From: Voacanga thouarsii
Lineage: Eukaryota; Streptophyta; Magnoliopsida; Gentianales; Apocynaceae
NCBI GenBank assembly: GCA_026120185.1
Contig: JANUWF010001468.1
Location: 496,001-560,000 of the forward strand
Length of the DNA: 64,000 nucleotides
Direction of reading: 5' to 3'
The notes under the pieces were generated by a model. That model was given only the letters and a program-made list of their open reading frames with translations. It had not been told where the DNA came from and searched no databases. Of this stretch, positions 11,902 to 21,955 are shown piece after piece; positions within the stretch are counted from its first letter, which is position 1; every line of letters begins with the position of its first letter. The translations under genes and the position numbers were made by a program.

Positions 11902-12885
11902 TATTCTACATAAATACATATAATATATTTGAATGTGTAAATTTGTACCTTATATGATATAAAAATCACATACTATAATTATACACATATCCACATATAA
12001 ATGAAATTAACTTTTAAGTTTTTGAGTAAATAGTTTAGCGATGGCATTGAGTGGGAATAGGGTATAGTCACTAATCAAAGATTGTGTAGAGACAGTTCAG
12101 CAATGATTAAAGGTATCGTAGATGTACTGTCACTAATTAGCGACCTTACCCTAATAGCCGTAGCTATTCCCTTGCTAATGAGCAAGGGTTTTGCTACAAC
12201 CATTTACACTATTATACCGAACTATTCTCTGAGCAACCATTTACCTCCGTAGCTATACCATCGCTATTCCATGATGGTTTAGCGACTACGATATACCTTA
12301 AAATTTCTAAATTGAGAAAAAAAGTTAAAGCCGTAGCTAAACCATCGCTAATTAGTGACCATTTAGCTACGGCTTCTATATCCTATAAATTAAAACTATT
12401 TTTTGAAAAAAGAAATTTTTGTTGTAGCTAAACCTTCGCTCATTAATGAGAGCGTAACTATGGTTGTTTATCTTAAAATTCTAATAAATTCTTTTTGAGA
12501 AAAAATTAATGTTGTTGCTAAGCGCTCGCTAATTAGCAAGAGCTTAGCAAAGGCTACAATATTGTAGTATTACAAAATATTTTTTTGTAGAAATATTTAG
12601 TGCCATAGCTAAACCCTCGCTATTAAGCGAGGGTTTAGCATCGGCAATATTTTCCTAAAATTTCTAAAAAATTTTGTCACCAATAAATTTGTCTCTGTAG
12701 CTAACCCCTCGTTGATTAGCGAGGGCTTAGTAAACTGTTGCTATTTGCGTGAGGTTAGCTACGTTAGGTCAACTTTTCGGTAAACTGTCCCTCTCCTTGT
12801 TTGCCCTTAGAGAACACTCGCTAAATAGCAACGGTATTTTAGCCGTCGCGAAAGTCCGTCGCTAATACTGTGTTTTCTTGTAGTG
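11291..12885 (-). mobile_element. CACTA (En/Spm)-like element, one end only
   Basis: The right end, TTTTCTTGTAGTG (12873-12885), is the reverse complement of the classic plant CACTACAAGAAAA terminus. The next ~900 bp and the left ~110 bp are packed with short repeats in both orientations built on TAGCGA(C/G)GG and its complement, typical CACTA subterminal repeats. The middle is AT-rich with (TA)n and (AAT)n tracts. No transposase coding is visible. A matching left CACTA end was not found (a weak CACTATTATAG lies at 10846 but the flanking triplets do not match), so the element is non-autonomous and probably truncated. Confidence 0.7.
11751..11901. repeat. (TA)n and (AAT)n microsatellites
   Basis: A (TA)n run at about 11756-11783 and an (AAT/ATA)n run of about 14 units ending near 11901, inside the AT-rich core of the CACTA-like element. 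Confidence 0.9.
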
Positions 12886-15218
12886 AAATTTTACTGTATG
12901 AAATACAATCATTCAATGCAAGTGGTCCATTTGGACCGAGTCCATACTAAAATTTCTACAAGACATGAAAAGGTTATGTCTTCAAATATTCACTTTAGAA
13001 TGCCAAAGGTGCTTCAGTTGAGCTTTATTTTGCCTAGCCCTTGACTACTTTTTTTAATTATTATTTTTGGAGATAATACTCCATCAGGAGTGTTCTCATC
13101 ACCTCCTACTCTGACTCTGAGACTTGTGAAGGATGTAAAATGCGAGATATACAACGCAGAATTAAAAATCAAATTCGTAACCTCATAGAGCACTGCCATC
13201 TACGCGAGACTTGCCTTGGAGCACGCAAGTATATTAACAAGGTGGTCCTTATATGATCTCATGGTTTTATCCTATGGTGGATGGTTTTGGTGGGTTCTCT
13301 GACTTGAGTAGGATGCCATTGGATACTTTAGGCCGGAGCTAACGAGATTTGACTAGCCAAGTACAATTAAAGGGGAAATTTTTGTGTGGATCGAGTCTAC
13401 GTGAACCAAATGCTTTAAAATGTTGTACTTTTTTAAAAGTGTACAACTTTTATTACACATAATACAACACTCAAAGTATGCAGTTTATAGTGAATCGGGT
13501 CTGCACAAGAATTTTCCAAACCTTCTTGACAATTTATGTTATTCATTTCTCGGAAAAAAAATGAGATTAAACTAGAGTATTTTACATATGAGCTACTTGT
13601 TTAATTCTTATACTTGTTAAATCCACTAACCACGTTTCCTTGCTCTTGGAAGGATATAGCGGTACAATTTGTGTAATCATTTAATGGTTAACATTTATTT
13701 TGGATTTCATATAAATTTTATTTTGCTAATACAAATTGTGCTGTCCTAAATCCTCATTGAAGTAGTGTCTAGCTTTTAATTTGAGAAATTCTTACATGGA
13801 CCGTAAACTCATAAACTACATGCATGGAGAAATTTATAGTGTTCAATACATATAGTCTACATGGACTGAGTTCATATTAAAATTTTTGTTTTAGTTTGCC
13901 TCTTCTATTCTTCCTTGTCCTTCCTTTCAATTTGAAGATATACCGAGCAACTGCCTGCTACTACCTCATGTGGTTTCCTTGTAGGCCCTTCCTTCTTCCT
14001 CAACGTCTTAACCAATTTTCGCCCATCTGATCCGAGGAGCTTCCTAGTTATGTTACCTAATCCTCCCTTCCGAAAAAGGAAGGGCGCAAAATTGTTTTCC
14101 TTTCCACAGTTACTAAGAGATCGGATCTAGTCATGAGAAGAATATTTAGTATAAATAACCTACATATGTTAGTCTTCGATCTCTTCAGATATTATGATTG
14201 CCCGATCAGTGCAATAGAATACGACTATTTATTTACTTCGTGACTTAATTTGAAAAAGTATTAGCATAATGCCTTCTTTTTTCTTCGCATCGGAGTACTC
14301 AGGTGATTTCTTTGGTAATTCAAAATTATACCTACTAACATATACTTATATTAGAATATCTAAATATTTTCAAAGTGACAAATTAAATTACCCTCATTCC
14401 CACCAACAAAAACCCTTTTCCTCCTCGCTTTCTCAAATCTAAAATTGTTATTAATGAATCACACGAATCAAGTTAAACCTAAAATTTGTTGCATGATAAG
14501 GATTGAATATTCTACTAAATATAAATTTCGTTCCAGCTTTTCCCTTTCTAATTCTTGAATCAAAGTTCGGCTGCAATTGGACCAAGAATTGGCGCTTGAA
14601 CATTTTCGTTATGGTGAACGAGTGAATGTGCATTTGGATAACAATTCTTTTTAAAAGAATTTTTTAAATTAAAAAAATTTAAAAATATGGGTCAATATAA
14701 GGTTAAAGAGTAATTAAAATATAGTATTTTATAAGTAGATAATTTTTAAAACAATCGAAACAATCTACATTAAATTCTTACAACGGAAAATTCTTACATC
14801 CTATTGTAGAATAATTTTGTTGCTTATGATCAATGGGTGCAGCTTTGGACATATGAAATTAGCAAGTGGAATATACTACAAATCAAGAAAGACAAAGGCA
14901 AAAAGATGTAACCTGTCAACATTCTTATGCTAACCTATTCGAATATAGTTTTCAAAACTTTCAAAAAGGGGGGGTCGGGGGGGTGGCGGGGGGGGGTGGC
15001 AAAAACGGAAATGTCAAGAGCGAAACTCAAAGAACAGATGAAACAAAAAGGATTGCTTTCCATTAACTAAGAGAGAGTTGTCCCAAAAATTAGGAAAAAC
15101 TTTCAGGCTTATGTTTAGCAACTGGGGAAATCTAAAATCTCAAACAAAAATGAATCACATTAAACCAAAGAAATCTTAAAGAAAAATGCAGAAGTTTTGA
15201 AGTACAAGTGGTACTCAC
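12886..15218. other. Intergenic DNA with a G-run cluster
   Basis: No convincing gene. Three stretches (about 12920, 13385, 13850) share the idea 'gga(c/t)cgagtc...aaatt', suggesting old dispersed repeats. A strong G-run cluster lies at 14968-14999. The part nearest 15218 may include decayed last exons of the DRIP-like gene: a 'ttgatttgtag' acceptor on the minus strand near 14885 is followed by YIPLANFI, which could correspond weakly to the DRIP segment after the exon at 15219, but this is not secure. Confidence 0.35.
14968..14999 (+). other. G-quadruplex-prone G-run cluster
   Basis: Three G-runs of 7, 7 and 9 bases (14968-14974, 14977-14983, 14988-14996) are separated by only 2-4 bases. Such closely spaced long G-runs satisfy the usual G-quadruplex pattern. 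The cluster is on the plus strand, so it would be C-rich in a transcript of the minus-strand DRIP-like gene just upstream. Confidence 0.8.
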
Positions 15219-15269
15219 TTGACCATCAAGTAGCGGACCGGTATTGGCGGTAAAGGAAAATAAGATCTT
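15219..15269 (-). CDS. DRIP-like exon 5 (51 nt), last recognisable exon
   Basis: Follows a 'gtcgtctttcag' acceptor and ends at a GTGAGT donor. In phase with exon 4 it reads RSYFPLPPIPVRYLMVK, corresponding to the DRIP segment 'LPQISxxYLRIK'. The next exon, which should carry 'DGNIPVSFIQKYL' and the rest of the ubiquitin-like fold, is not recognisable downstream. Confidence 0.6.
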
Positions 15270-15353
15270 CTGAAAGACGACACAGAAATAGCAAGTTGTT
15301 TGTGATGAATGCTACCAAAATCAAGAGAGAAGAAGAAGTTAATTAATTCTTAC

Positions 15354-15768
15354 TGCTGCTTAGAAGCAACTAATGTGAACCAAATTGGCCATAACCCAAA
15401 GCCTCTACTACTAGCAGGATCTTGTGCTGGAAGATTGAGATCCTAGTGACGATAGGTCGTTTTTCTCGGGCACGAGAAGCACTTGGAGACCTTTCCAAGT
15501 CTGATGGCACTGATGTCGAACCATTTTCATCATGCTGATCCCCTACGTTGCTTGTATGTTCCTTGCTTTTGCCTCTGTCTTCCTGTTCTTTATCACCATG
15601 GGCATCAGATGGAGCTGACTGCAGCATATCAGACACGTTATGATTCCAAGTTCCAGCACCTCCTACCAGGCAATCAAGTGGCTTCAGCAAGGCTTTCGTC
15701 CCTGCTAATGGTTGGGCTCCTTCTTCTTTATTGGCATTTGACACATCTTGCTGTGAGGGTTTGATGTT
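15354..15768 (-). CDS. DRIP-like exon 4: linker and start of C-terminal domain, one frameshift
   Basis: Begins NIKPSQQDVSNANKEE, passes the family-like ALLKPLDCLVGGA and a long acidic/Ser-rich linker, then shifts frame near 15440. After the shift it reads DLNLPAQDPASSRGFG and WPIWFTLVAS, matching the conserved 'PAQ...GPIWFSLVAS' block of DRIP proteins, and ends CA|GTAAGA. In the unshifted frame the protein would stop after 23 unrelated residues. Confidence 0.7.
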
Positions 15769-15925
15769 CTGCGGCAATTCAAAGTGTTAAATTGAAGAAA
15801 GACGGCATAGTAGAAAAACCGTTATTCACTAGGTAAGAACAACTGGAATCTGCCCATGCTAAACGTTAAAATTGTTCACATCAGTAAAACCCAATTTTTT
15901 TCCCTATAGTAAAGGAAGGCTCAAC

Positions 15926-16291
15926 CTGCTTTCTAGGCGGTGCTCCATTATTTATGTCTACAGGACTGCCTGAGGTCTGGTGGGGGTCCTCCGGTTCTTC
16001 AATAGACAGCACACCAGAAACTCTTCTCCGAGGAAGAGCTTTTCTTCCTCCCGCAGATTTTCTCCTACCATTTACAGGTAAGCGCTTTATTGATGATTTT
16101 TCTGCACTCAAAACAGAAGAGATGGACTTCTTTCTCTTAAGAGGCAGAGAGTGTGAGGCAAAACTTCAGGCTCCTTAGCTTCTTCTGAAGCTTGAGTTTT
16201 CTTGCCTTTTCCTTGTATTAATCCCCGCTCAATTAGTTGTCGTCTTTTAAATTTGATAACCTTTCTTATGCTTTGCCAGCGATAGTCAGCC
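15926..16291 (-). CDS. DRIP-like exon 3: basic linker, one frameshift
   Basis: Starts after 'aaaattgcag' and ends at CAG|GTTGAG. The first frame runs RADYRWQSIRKVIKFKRR and further to about 16160; the sequence then continues in another frame as LPLKRKKSISSVLSAEKS, the lysine/serine-rich segment that DRIP proteins have after the RING. The switch needs a 1-nt loss (or 2-nt gain) and gives a premature stop if unedited. The exon ends at phase 0, matching exon 4. Confidence 0.7.
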
Positions 16292-17335
16292 CTGCAATTT
16301 TACGGAGGAATGGTTCAGTAAGGATCCCTAGTTTTGGCAAATTTCTCACATTCGTTTCTTACCATATTGTTTTCTAAACAAATCCATAACATATCAAGAT
16401 ACTCAACATCAGGAGCAGCAATATGTGGTTTAGCAACACACAAGAAAGGAGCTGTTACTTCATCTTCCACACCATACAAAAGACGTTGGCACCCTCAAGA
16501 TACTAACTTGATTGGGATTATAACAACGTGAAAGATAGTACAATTCCAGTAGTTATATCATTTCACTTCTTGTGTGTAAAGGTCGAACACGAGGCATCAG
16601 ATAGCAAATGGAACTGAAAAATGTCTGATATTTTTTGTTGTGAGCATAAAAAAGTGAAGATCCATGGTTAGAAGAGATGTAAATCCATTGTTTCCTGCTC
16701 ATCATGACTAAGGAATAACTGATACAAAACAATAAATCGGTAACCAGAGAAGCACCTTGTACGGCTGAACCAGCTAATCAATGTAGAAATCAACCTTGAG
16801 ATGTAAGTAAATTCAGCATGTTTTAATGTTACACCATAGGCTGTACTTTATCTTGATGCTTGGCAAATAAATCAAATGATTGTGACAGAAGCACAGCAGA
16901 ATATACTTAAGGTGTTTCGCCACACTGATTAAGCAGTCCAAGATTCACATAAATATTTACCATTTGGACTCGGAGTCTAAATGCTTAATGGAATGGAGAA
17001 CACATAATGAAAGGACCACGGCAGTGGGTACATTAATCTATTTGGTGCATACATAAAAGATATTGCATGCTATAAAAATAATTTCACAACAGGAGAGGTT
17101 GAGGATCCACTGAACTGTAGTTATGTCCCTTGAAAAGACATGAATAATGTCTAGTAAAGCTCAATTCTCCCCAAACTTCAGACTTTAGAACGCAAACCAT
17201 TGATTCATGTAGTTAACATACACCATTGAAATCAATCATTTCTGTGATTTAGACACAGCTAAAATTGTACCCTTTGCTACTGGTACAGCATTTTTACACA
17301 TCCAAGATCGAAGAAAAGAAATCATTAGTCTATAC

Positions 17336-17435
17336 CTCAGTTTCTGCAATGGATAAACGCCCAAATCTACCTTGCAAAATGGGCAGTTGCGCAGCCTGCC
17401 TACTGTTATCTTTCTCGTTATGCACTTCTTGCAAA
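17336..17435 (-). CDS. DRIP-like exon 2: second half of RING finger
   Basis: Preceded by a 'tttgtaaacag' acceptor and ended by a GTATAG donor. Joined in phase to exon 1 it gives FCKKCITRKITVGRL and NCPFCKVDLGVYPLQKL, completing the zinc ligands. The first intron (17436-18212) is 777 bp; the ~100-codon minus-strand ORF inside it has no family resemblance. Confidence 0.8.
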
Positions 17436-18212
17436 CTGTTTACAAAGTTAAAAATCAGCCCAGGTCTCACAAGTCCTCAATCCAGAAAAAAAACCATGCA
17501 ATTCACAGCTCATTAGAGATCGAAGATGATATCCAAAGGGTAAACATTTTTTTGGCTTTTTCCCGTGTAATCCGTGTACCCTTCTGCCGCTTGGGTAACT
17601 CATGTTAGTAATTAGTTAAGTTTGTAACAGTCATGCAGTTCTTGCATGTGAAGATTTCTCAAACGCATATATCAAATATTTCTGACAAGAAATTACCCTA
17701 AATCGGCAAAAATCAACAGCAATCAATACCTTTCCCAAAAACAATCCTTAAAAAAGATTTGCATGAACCAGAAATATTCTGGGTATTTCTTGAAGATTGC
17801 CTTCAGAGTTTTTGAGGGGGGGGACATTTCTACTCGGGAGAAATTCCATTTTTTAGCAGTCCAGTTATATATCGTTTGGCCACGCAACTGACAACAAACG
17901 ACGATAGCGACGCAAACTAAAACGATCCCAGTTGCCCCAAAATTTAAAAACAAGAAATCGGGGCAAATGATTTTGATTTTGTAATCATCAAAAAGAGAAA
18001 AAGAAAAGAAAAGGCCATGCAAGAACCAGATCACAGAATCAAAGTGAACGTAAATTCTGTGGAAGTCAAATCGGCACGAGTAAAATTGAGTGAATTGAAA
18101 TCAGGTTTGGCATAGGTCAGCAACCGATTACAAGGAAAGATCACGATTGAAGAAGGGACACTTAGATTCATCAAGATTCAGGGAAAAATGGGGGAAAAAG
18201 GAAGGAACTTAC

Positions 18213-18351
18213 ATCTGTGAAGGCATTCATCAATGGTGGTCACTTTTCTCAACAACCTCTTACAGATGGGGCATGTCAAGAGTTCTCTGATCTTCGCAAG
18301 CCGAGAATCAGAGCTGCTTATAGTTTCCACTTCATCCTCTCTATGCTCCAT
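18213..18351 (-). CDS. DRIP-like exon 1: first half of RING finger
   Basis: The ATG at 18351 opens MEHREDEVETISSSD and runs 46 codons to CLHR, ending with one extra base at a GTAAGT donor (18212-18207). It supplies the first cysteine pair of the RING (CPIC) and the Cys-X-His (CLH). The acidic start before the RING matches the DRIP family layout. The start is supported because the leader above it is duplicated at 132-504 with the same ATG context. Confidence 0.8.
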
Positions 18352-18730
18352 TTCTCGATCAGAAACAACACAGCAATCCCCTCCTCAAAACCCAGAAAGA
18401 TTCCGGTTTTTTTTTTTTCAATTGAACTGTAGCAAGTGTTTTCAGGTGGATATGTTCACACCATTTCTATTGCAGGTCTCTCCCGACAAAAACAACCAAC
18501 AAAAATTAAGGATTTTCCTTCTTCTATGAAAAAGAGAGAAATCTGTACAATCAGAATCAGGAGAAAGTGAAAAATTCATAAAGGCTTAGTAACCATGGCT
18601 ATGACATCCTGCTTCCTTGTTGCTTTGGCTTTGTAGGCAGTTAATATCGGCACACAGAAGGTGGTGGATATGGAGGATGAAGAAAAGGGTAACGGATTTT
18701 GGACTGTTTGAAGAAAACCAGAGTGGGTTT
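18352..18730 (-). promoter_or_regulatory. DRIP-like 5' leader / proximal upstream region
   Basis: This upstream stretch on the minus strand is conserved with 155-530, which argues it was copied together with the gene start. It runs directly into the R repeat: its natural continuation is at 25378, across the Copia-1 insertion. I see no reliable TATA box. Copia-1 therefore separates the gene from most of its original upstream DNA. Confidence 0.45.
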
Positions 18731-19748
18731 TGTTGAAAATGGCAACTTTGGAAGTTAATAATTTTTAACTCATGATTAGTTAGCCTAAAACAATTAATGG
18801 GAATTGTTCTTGACATGTTAGAGATTGTTTTGATTGTGGTAGAAGCTATTTTCATGGTGGGAATCCATAATTAAATGTTGTTAAAGTTGGGTGTTTAACC
18901 ATTTGGGAACTCATGTTAGACATGAGTCCCACATGGGAAAAATAGAAGAGTGTGGAATCCTTTATATACTAAAAGGCTTTTATATAAACTTAATAGAATA
19001 GCCCAAGGTATGGAGGATGCCACACGCACGCGCCGCCCGCAAGGCCTGGCTTGGGCTTGGACCATGTTTTCATGATCCTCTATTTTTATTTGGCCCAATT
19101 AACTCTAACTTGAAAAGGAATAGGAAACATAAAATCTGGTAAGGGAATTAGGGCTTCCTAATCCGAATTGGGTTTTAATTTTCCTAAGGCGAGATTAAAA
19201 GGGGGAACAGAGCTGCCATTAGGGTTAACCCCTTTTTGTGTTTTTTTACTTCCTGCGAGAAAATTCGCCACTTCGGGTTCTCTCTCCACGATCCATAATT
19301 TTTTGACTTATCGAGACCGGTGAACTGAGGGGATTTTCGAGGTGATCATAGTTGGTGTGCGTCAACAGTGATCTGAGACCGTCTTATCCTGCAAGAAGAG
19401 TTGTTGTACCCATCGCACCGGAGTGGGGCGAATAACTTCTTGAAGGCAAGCCAGTATTAGACTGGTGATTCGGTCAGCAGTACAGTACGTTACGGTGCAG
19501 CTTGTCCAGAGGAGTGCCGGCGCCTAGTACGTTCTGGTAGAACCGCGAGCAAGTCTCTCAGGTATACTATTGACTTATTTATTAAGTTTGAATTCTATCT
19601 AGTTACATTACGTTTGGACTGTGTGGCCTTGCCGGCATTGTTGATATTTGATAATTGCAATTGTTAGAGCCCTAGTCGGGTATAGGCGGTGCTTGTTCAA
19701 TTCAGTTGAGTTGCCTGTCTGTGCTCGTAGGTACCCTGTTGTCTAACA
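18731..19748 (+). repeat. Copia-1 5' LTR
   Basis: 1018 bp, starts TG and ends CA. The internal region begins directly after 19748. No TATA box or poly(A) signal was assigned with confidence; TTTATATACT at 18961 is a possible TATA element and is retained in the 3' LTR. Confidence 0.95.
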
Positions 19749-19788
19749 GTCTTCAAGAAGCTATTCTGCAATTATCTATGTGTGTGCA

Positions 19789-20640
19789 ATGGCCAGTTCG
19801 TCAGGTACTGCATCTGCTGCGTATAAGCCTTTGGTTGACTTGAATGGTTTGCTGGACAAGTTTGGTCCAGGGCAGAATTTCAAGCGTTGGCAACAACGCA
19901 TGAAAATTTGGTTGACCATGAGGGGCTTATTATCAGCAGTGCAAGTAGACAGGCCTATACCAACTGAAAGGCATTCTAGAGTAGCTGAGATTATTGCGTG
20001 GGATGAACGGAACAATGTAGGCAGAGGGGCAATACTGTCAGCATTGACAAATGCTCTCTTTGATGTCTACTGTTCTGAGTCATACACATCAAAGATGCTA
20101 TGGGATAACTGGATAGGAAATATAATACCGAGGATCGAGGTCTGGAAAGGTATTATGTCTCCAAATTTCTGAAGTTTCAGATGGTTGAGGGTAAGTCTGT
20201 GACTGAACAGACTCAAGAGTTGCAATTGATTATTCATTCTCTTCATAATCGGATATGGAACTTCTTGAGAAGTTTCAAGTGATGTCAGTGATAGAGAAAT
20301 TTCCTAAGTCTTGGGAGGACTTTGGTATGTCCCTCAAACACAAGACGGAGAAGATTTCTCTAAACGATCAGATGAAATCAATATCCATTGAGGAGCAACA
20401 TAGAAATAATAGTCATATTGTACCTGTGGAGTCTAATGTCCATGTGGTGACTACTGGGAAGAAGAGCAATAATCAGAGGAATGTGGGGGTTAACTCAAAC
20501 TCTAAAAACATAAACAAGAAAAAAGGCAAGGCCAAGAAGAAATCAAAAGCGAACAAACCTTGCTGGAATTATGGTCAGGTTGGACATTGGGCTAAGGACT
20601 GTCCGTCTAAAAAGCCCAAAGTCAAACAAGGATCAAATTC
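19789..20640 (+). pseudogene. Copia-1 gag (broken)
   Basis: The first ATG that opens the frame is at 19789 (MASSSGTASAAYKPLVDL). The capsid-like part runs to a frameshift near 20105, where the original frame would continue past a premature stop at 20170-20172. The frame resumes by 20255 with VIEKFPKSWEDFGMSL. The zinc knuckle near 20561-20602 reads CWNYGQVGHWAKDC; the second zinc cysteine is replaced by Tyr (TAT at 20570-20572), a G-to-A type change. Gag normally packages element RNA into particles; this copy could not. Confidence 0.85.
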
Positions 20641-21037
20641 TGAATCACAAGTCAATGTGGTGGTAGGGGATACTAGTCAAGTGGAGGCTGATTTGAGTAC
20701 TCACCTTGTTGAGGTTTGTACCATTGAGGTTGAGACTGGCATCACTACTTCCAATGATGATGAAAGGTATGTTTCTGTTAACTCAGAAGTCTTTACTATT
20801 TATGAGCCACTTGAATGGCTGGTTGATACTGGAGCAAATGTGCACGTTTGTGCTGATAAATTTCTTTTTGTGTCTTACCAGCCTATTAAAGGAAAAACTG
20901 TGAAGATGGGGAACTCAACTGCAGCCAATGTGTTGGGGATTGGACGCGTGGACTTGAAGTTTCCTTCAGGGCGTGTTCTTTCTCTTCATAAGGTGCAACA
21001 TGTTCCAACAGTTCGTAGGAATATTCTTAGTAGTTAA
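20641..21037 (+). pseudogene. Copia-1 aspartic protease
   Basis: Continues in the same frame as the zinc-knuckle part. The active-site motif WLVDTGANVHVCAD (about 20817-20858) is intact, and the region ends with HVPTVRRNILSS before a stop at 21037. Retroelement proteases cut the Gag-Pol polyprotein. Here the frame ends before integrase, so no full polyprotein can be made. Confidence 0.85.
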
Positions 21038-21168
21038 TGTTTAGTTAGAGAGGGTTATGAATTTACTTTCAAATGTAATAAAGTAGTGATTATGCACTAC
21101 AATTCTTTTGTTGGCAAAGGTTATTTGTCAAATGGTTTTTTTAAATTATTGAGAATTTTGTTTATCCT

Positions 21169-21920
21169 ATGGTGCACATTATTGAATCCACTGATGTTTG
21201 GCATAGTAGACTTGGACATTTAAATTTAGATTCTGTTAAAAGAATGATGAATTTAGACTTGATCCCTAAACATTCAATTGATAAGAAAAATAAATGTCAA
21301 CTGTGTGTGGAAGCTAAAACAACCAAGAAACCCTATCATTCAATTGAAAGGAATTCAAAAATACTTGATTTAGTTCACACAGACATTTATGAATTCAATG
21401 GCTTGTTGACTAGGGATCATAAGAAATACTTCATTATTTTTATTGATGATTGCAGTAAATATTGCTATGTTTATTTACTTAAACATAAAGATGAAGCACT
21501 TGAAAAGTTTCTCATATTTAAAAACGAAGCTGAAACTCAAACTGGCAAGAAACTTAAAAGGTTAAGATCTAATAGAGGTGGAGAGTATGGGTCTAATCCA
21601 TTTGTTGAATATTGCCAAAGCAATGGCATAATTCATGAGGAGACACCCCATATTCTCCCCAGTCTAATGGGATTGCTGAATGGAAAAATAAAACATTTAA
21701 AGATATGATCAACAGTTTACTTTTGAATTCTGGATTGCCTAAGTATATGTGGGGTGAGGCTTTGAATACGGCTTGCCATATTCTGAACAGAGTCCCTCAT
21801 AAACATAAAGAGGTAACTCCATTTGAAATCTGGAAAGGTAGGAAACCTAACTTAAAATACTTCCGTGTATGGGGTTGTCTTGCAAAAGTTCTAATCTCTG
21901 AACATAAAGGAAGAAGTTAG
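21169..21920 (+). pseudogene. Copia-1 integrase
   Basis: The N-terminal GAG-pre/zinc part (VWHSRLGHLNLD and CQLCVEAK) is followed by the catalytic core: LVHTDIYEF supplies the first Asp. At the second catalytic position the usual SDRGGEY reads SNRGGEY (AAT at 21571-21573), a likely inactivating Asp-to-Asn change. A frameshift near 21650-21700 separates this from the remaining core (LPKYMWGEALNTACHILNRV), which is open to 21920. Integrase inserts the cDNA; this copy is doubly disabled. Confidence 0.85.
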
Positions 21921-21955
21921 GACCAAAGACTGTTGATGCCATCTTTATTGGTTAT

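Larger units (their letters stand above)
15219..18351 (-). pseudogene. DRIP-like RING-finger E3 ubiquitin ligase (frameshifted)
   Basis: Five exons can be joined on the minus strand: 18351-18213, 17435-17336, 16291-15926, 15768-15354 and 15269-15219, with GT donors and AG acceptors and consistent phases. Exons 1-2 encode a C3HC4 RING finger resembling plant DREB2A-interacting proteins (DRIP1/2): LLTCPICKRLLRKVTT, then ECLHRFCKKCI and NCPFCKVDLG. Exon 3 is a basic linker; exon 4 has the family-like KPLDCLVGGA, DLNLPAQ and PIWFTLVAS; exon 5 begins the C-terminal ubiquitin-like (RAWUL) region and then homology stops. Family members act in the nucleus as E3 ligases on DREB2A. Two 1-nt frameshifts (about 16160 and 15440) and the missing C-terminus argue for a pseudogene, though assembly errors are possible. 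Copia-1 lies 380 bp upstream of the ATG. Confidence 0.8.

Noticed and set aside
17723..18034. 103-codon minus-strand ORF inside the DRIP-like gene
   Set aside because: It lies wholly in the first intron (17436-18212), has no family resemblance and is composition-biased.
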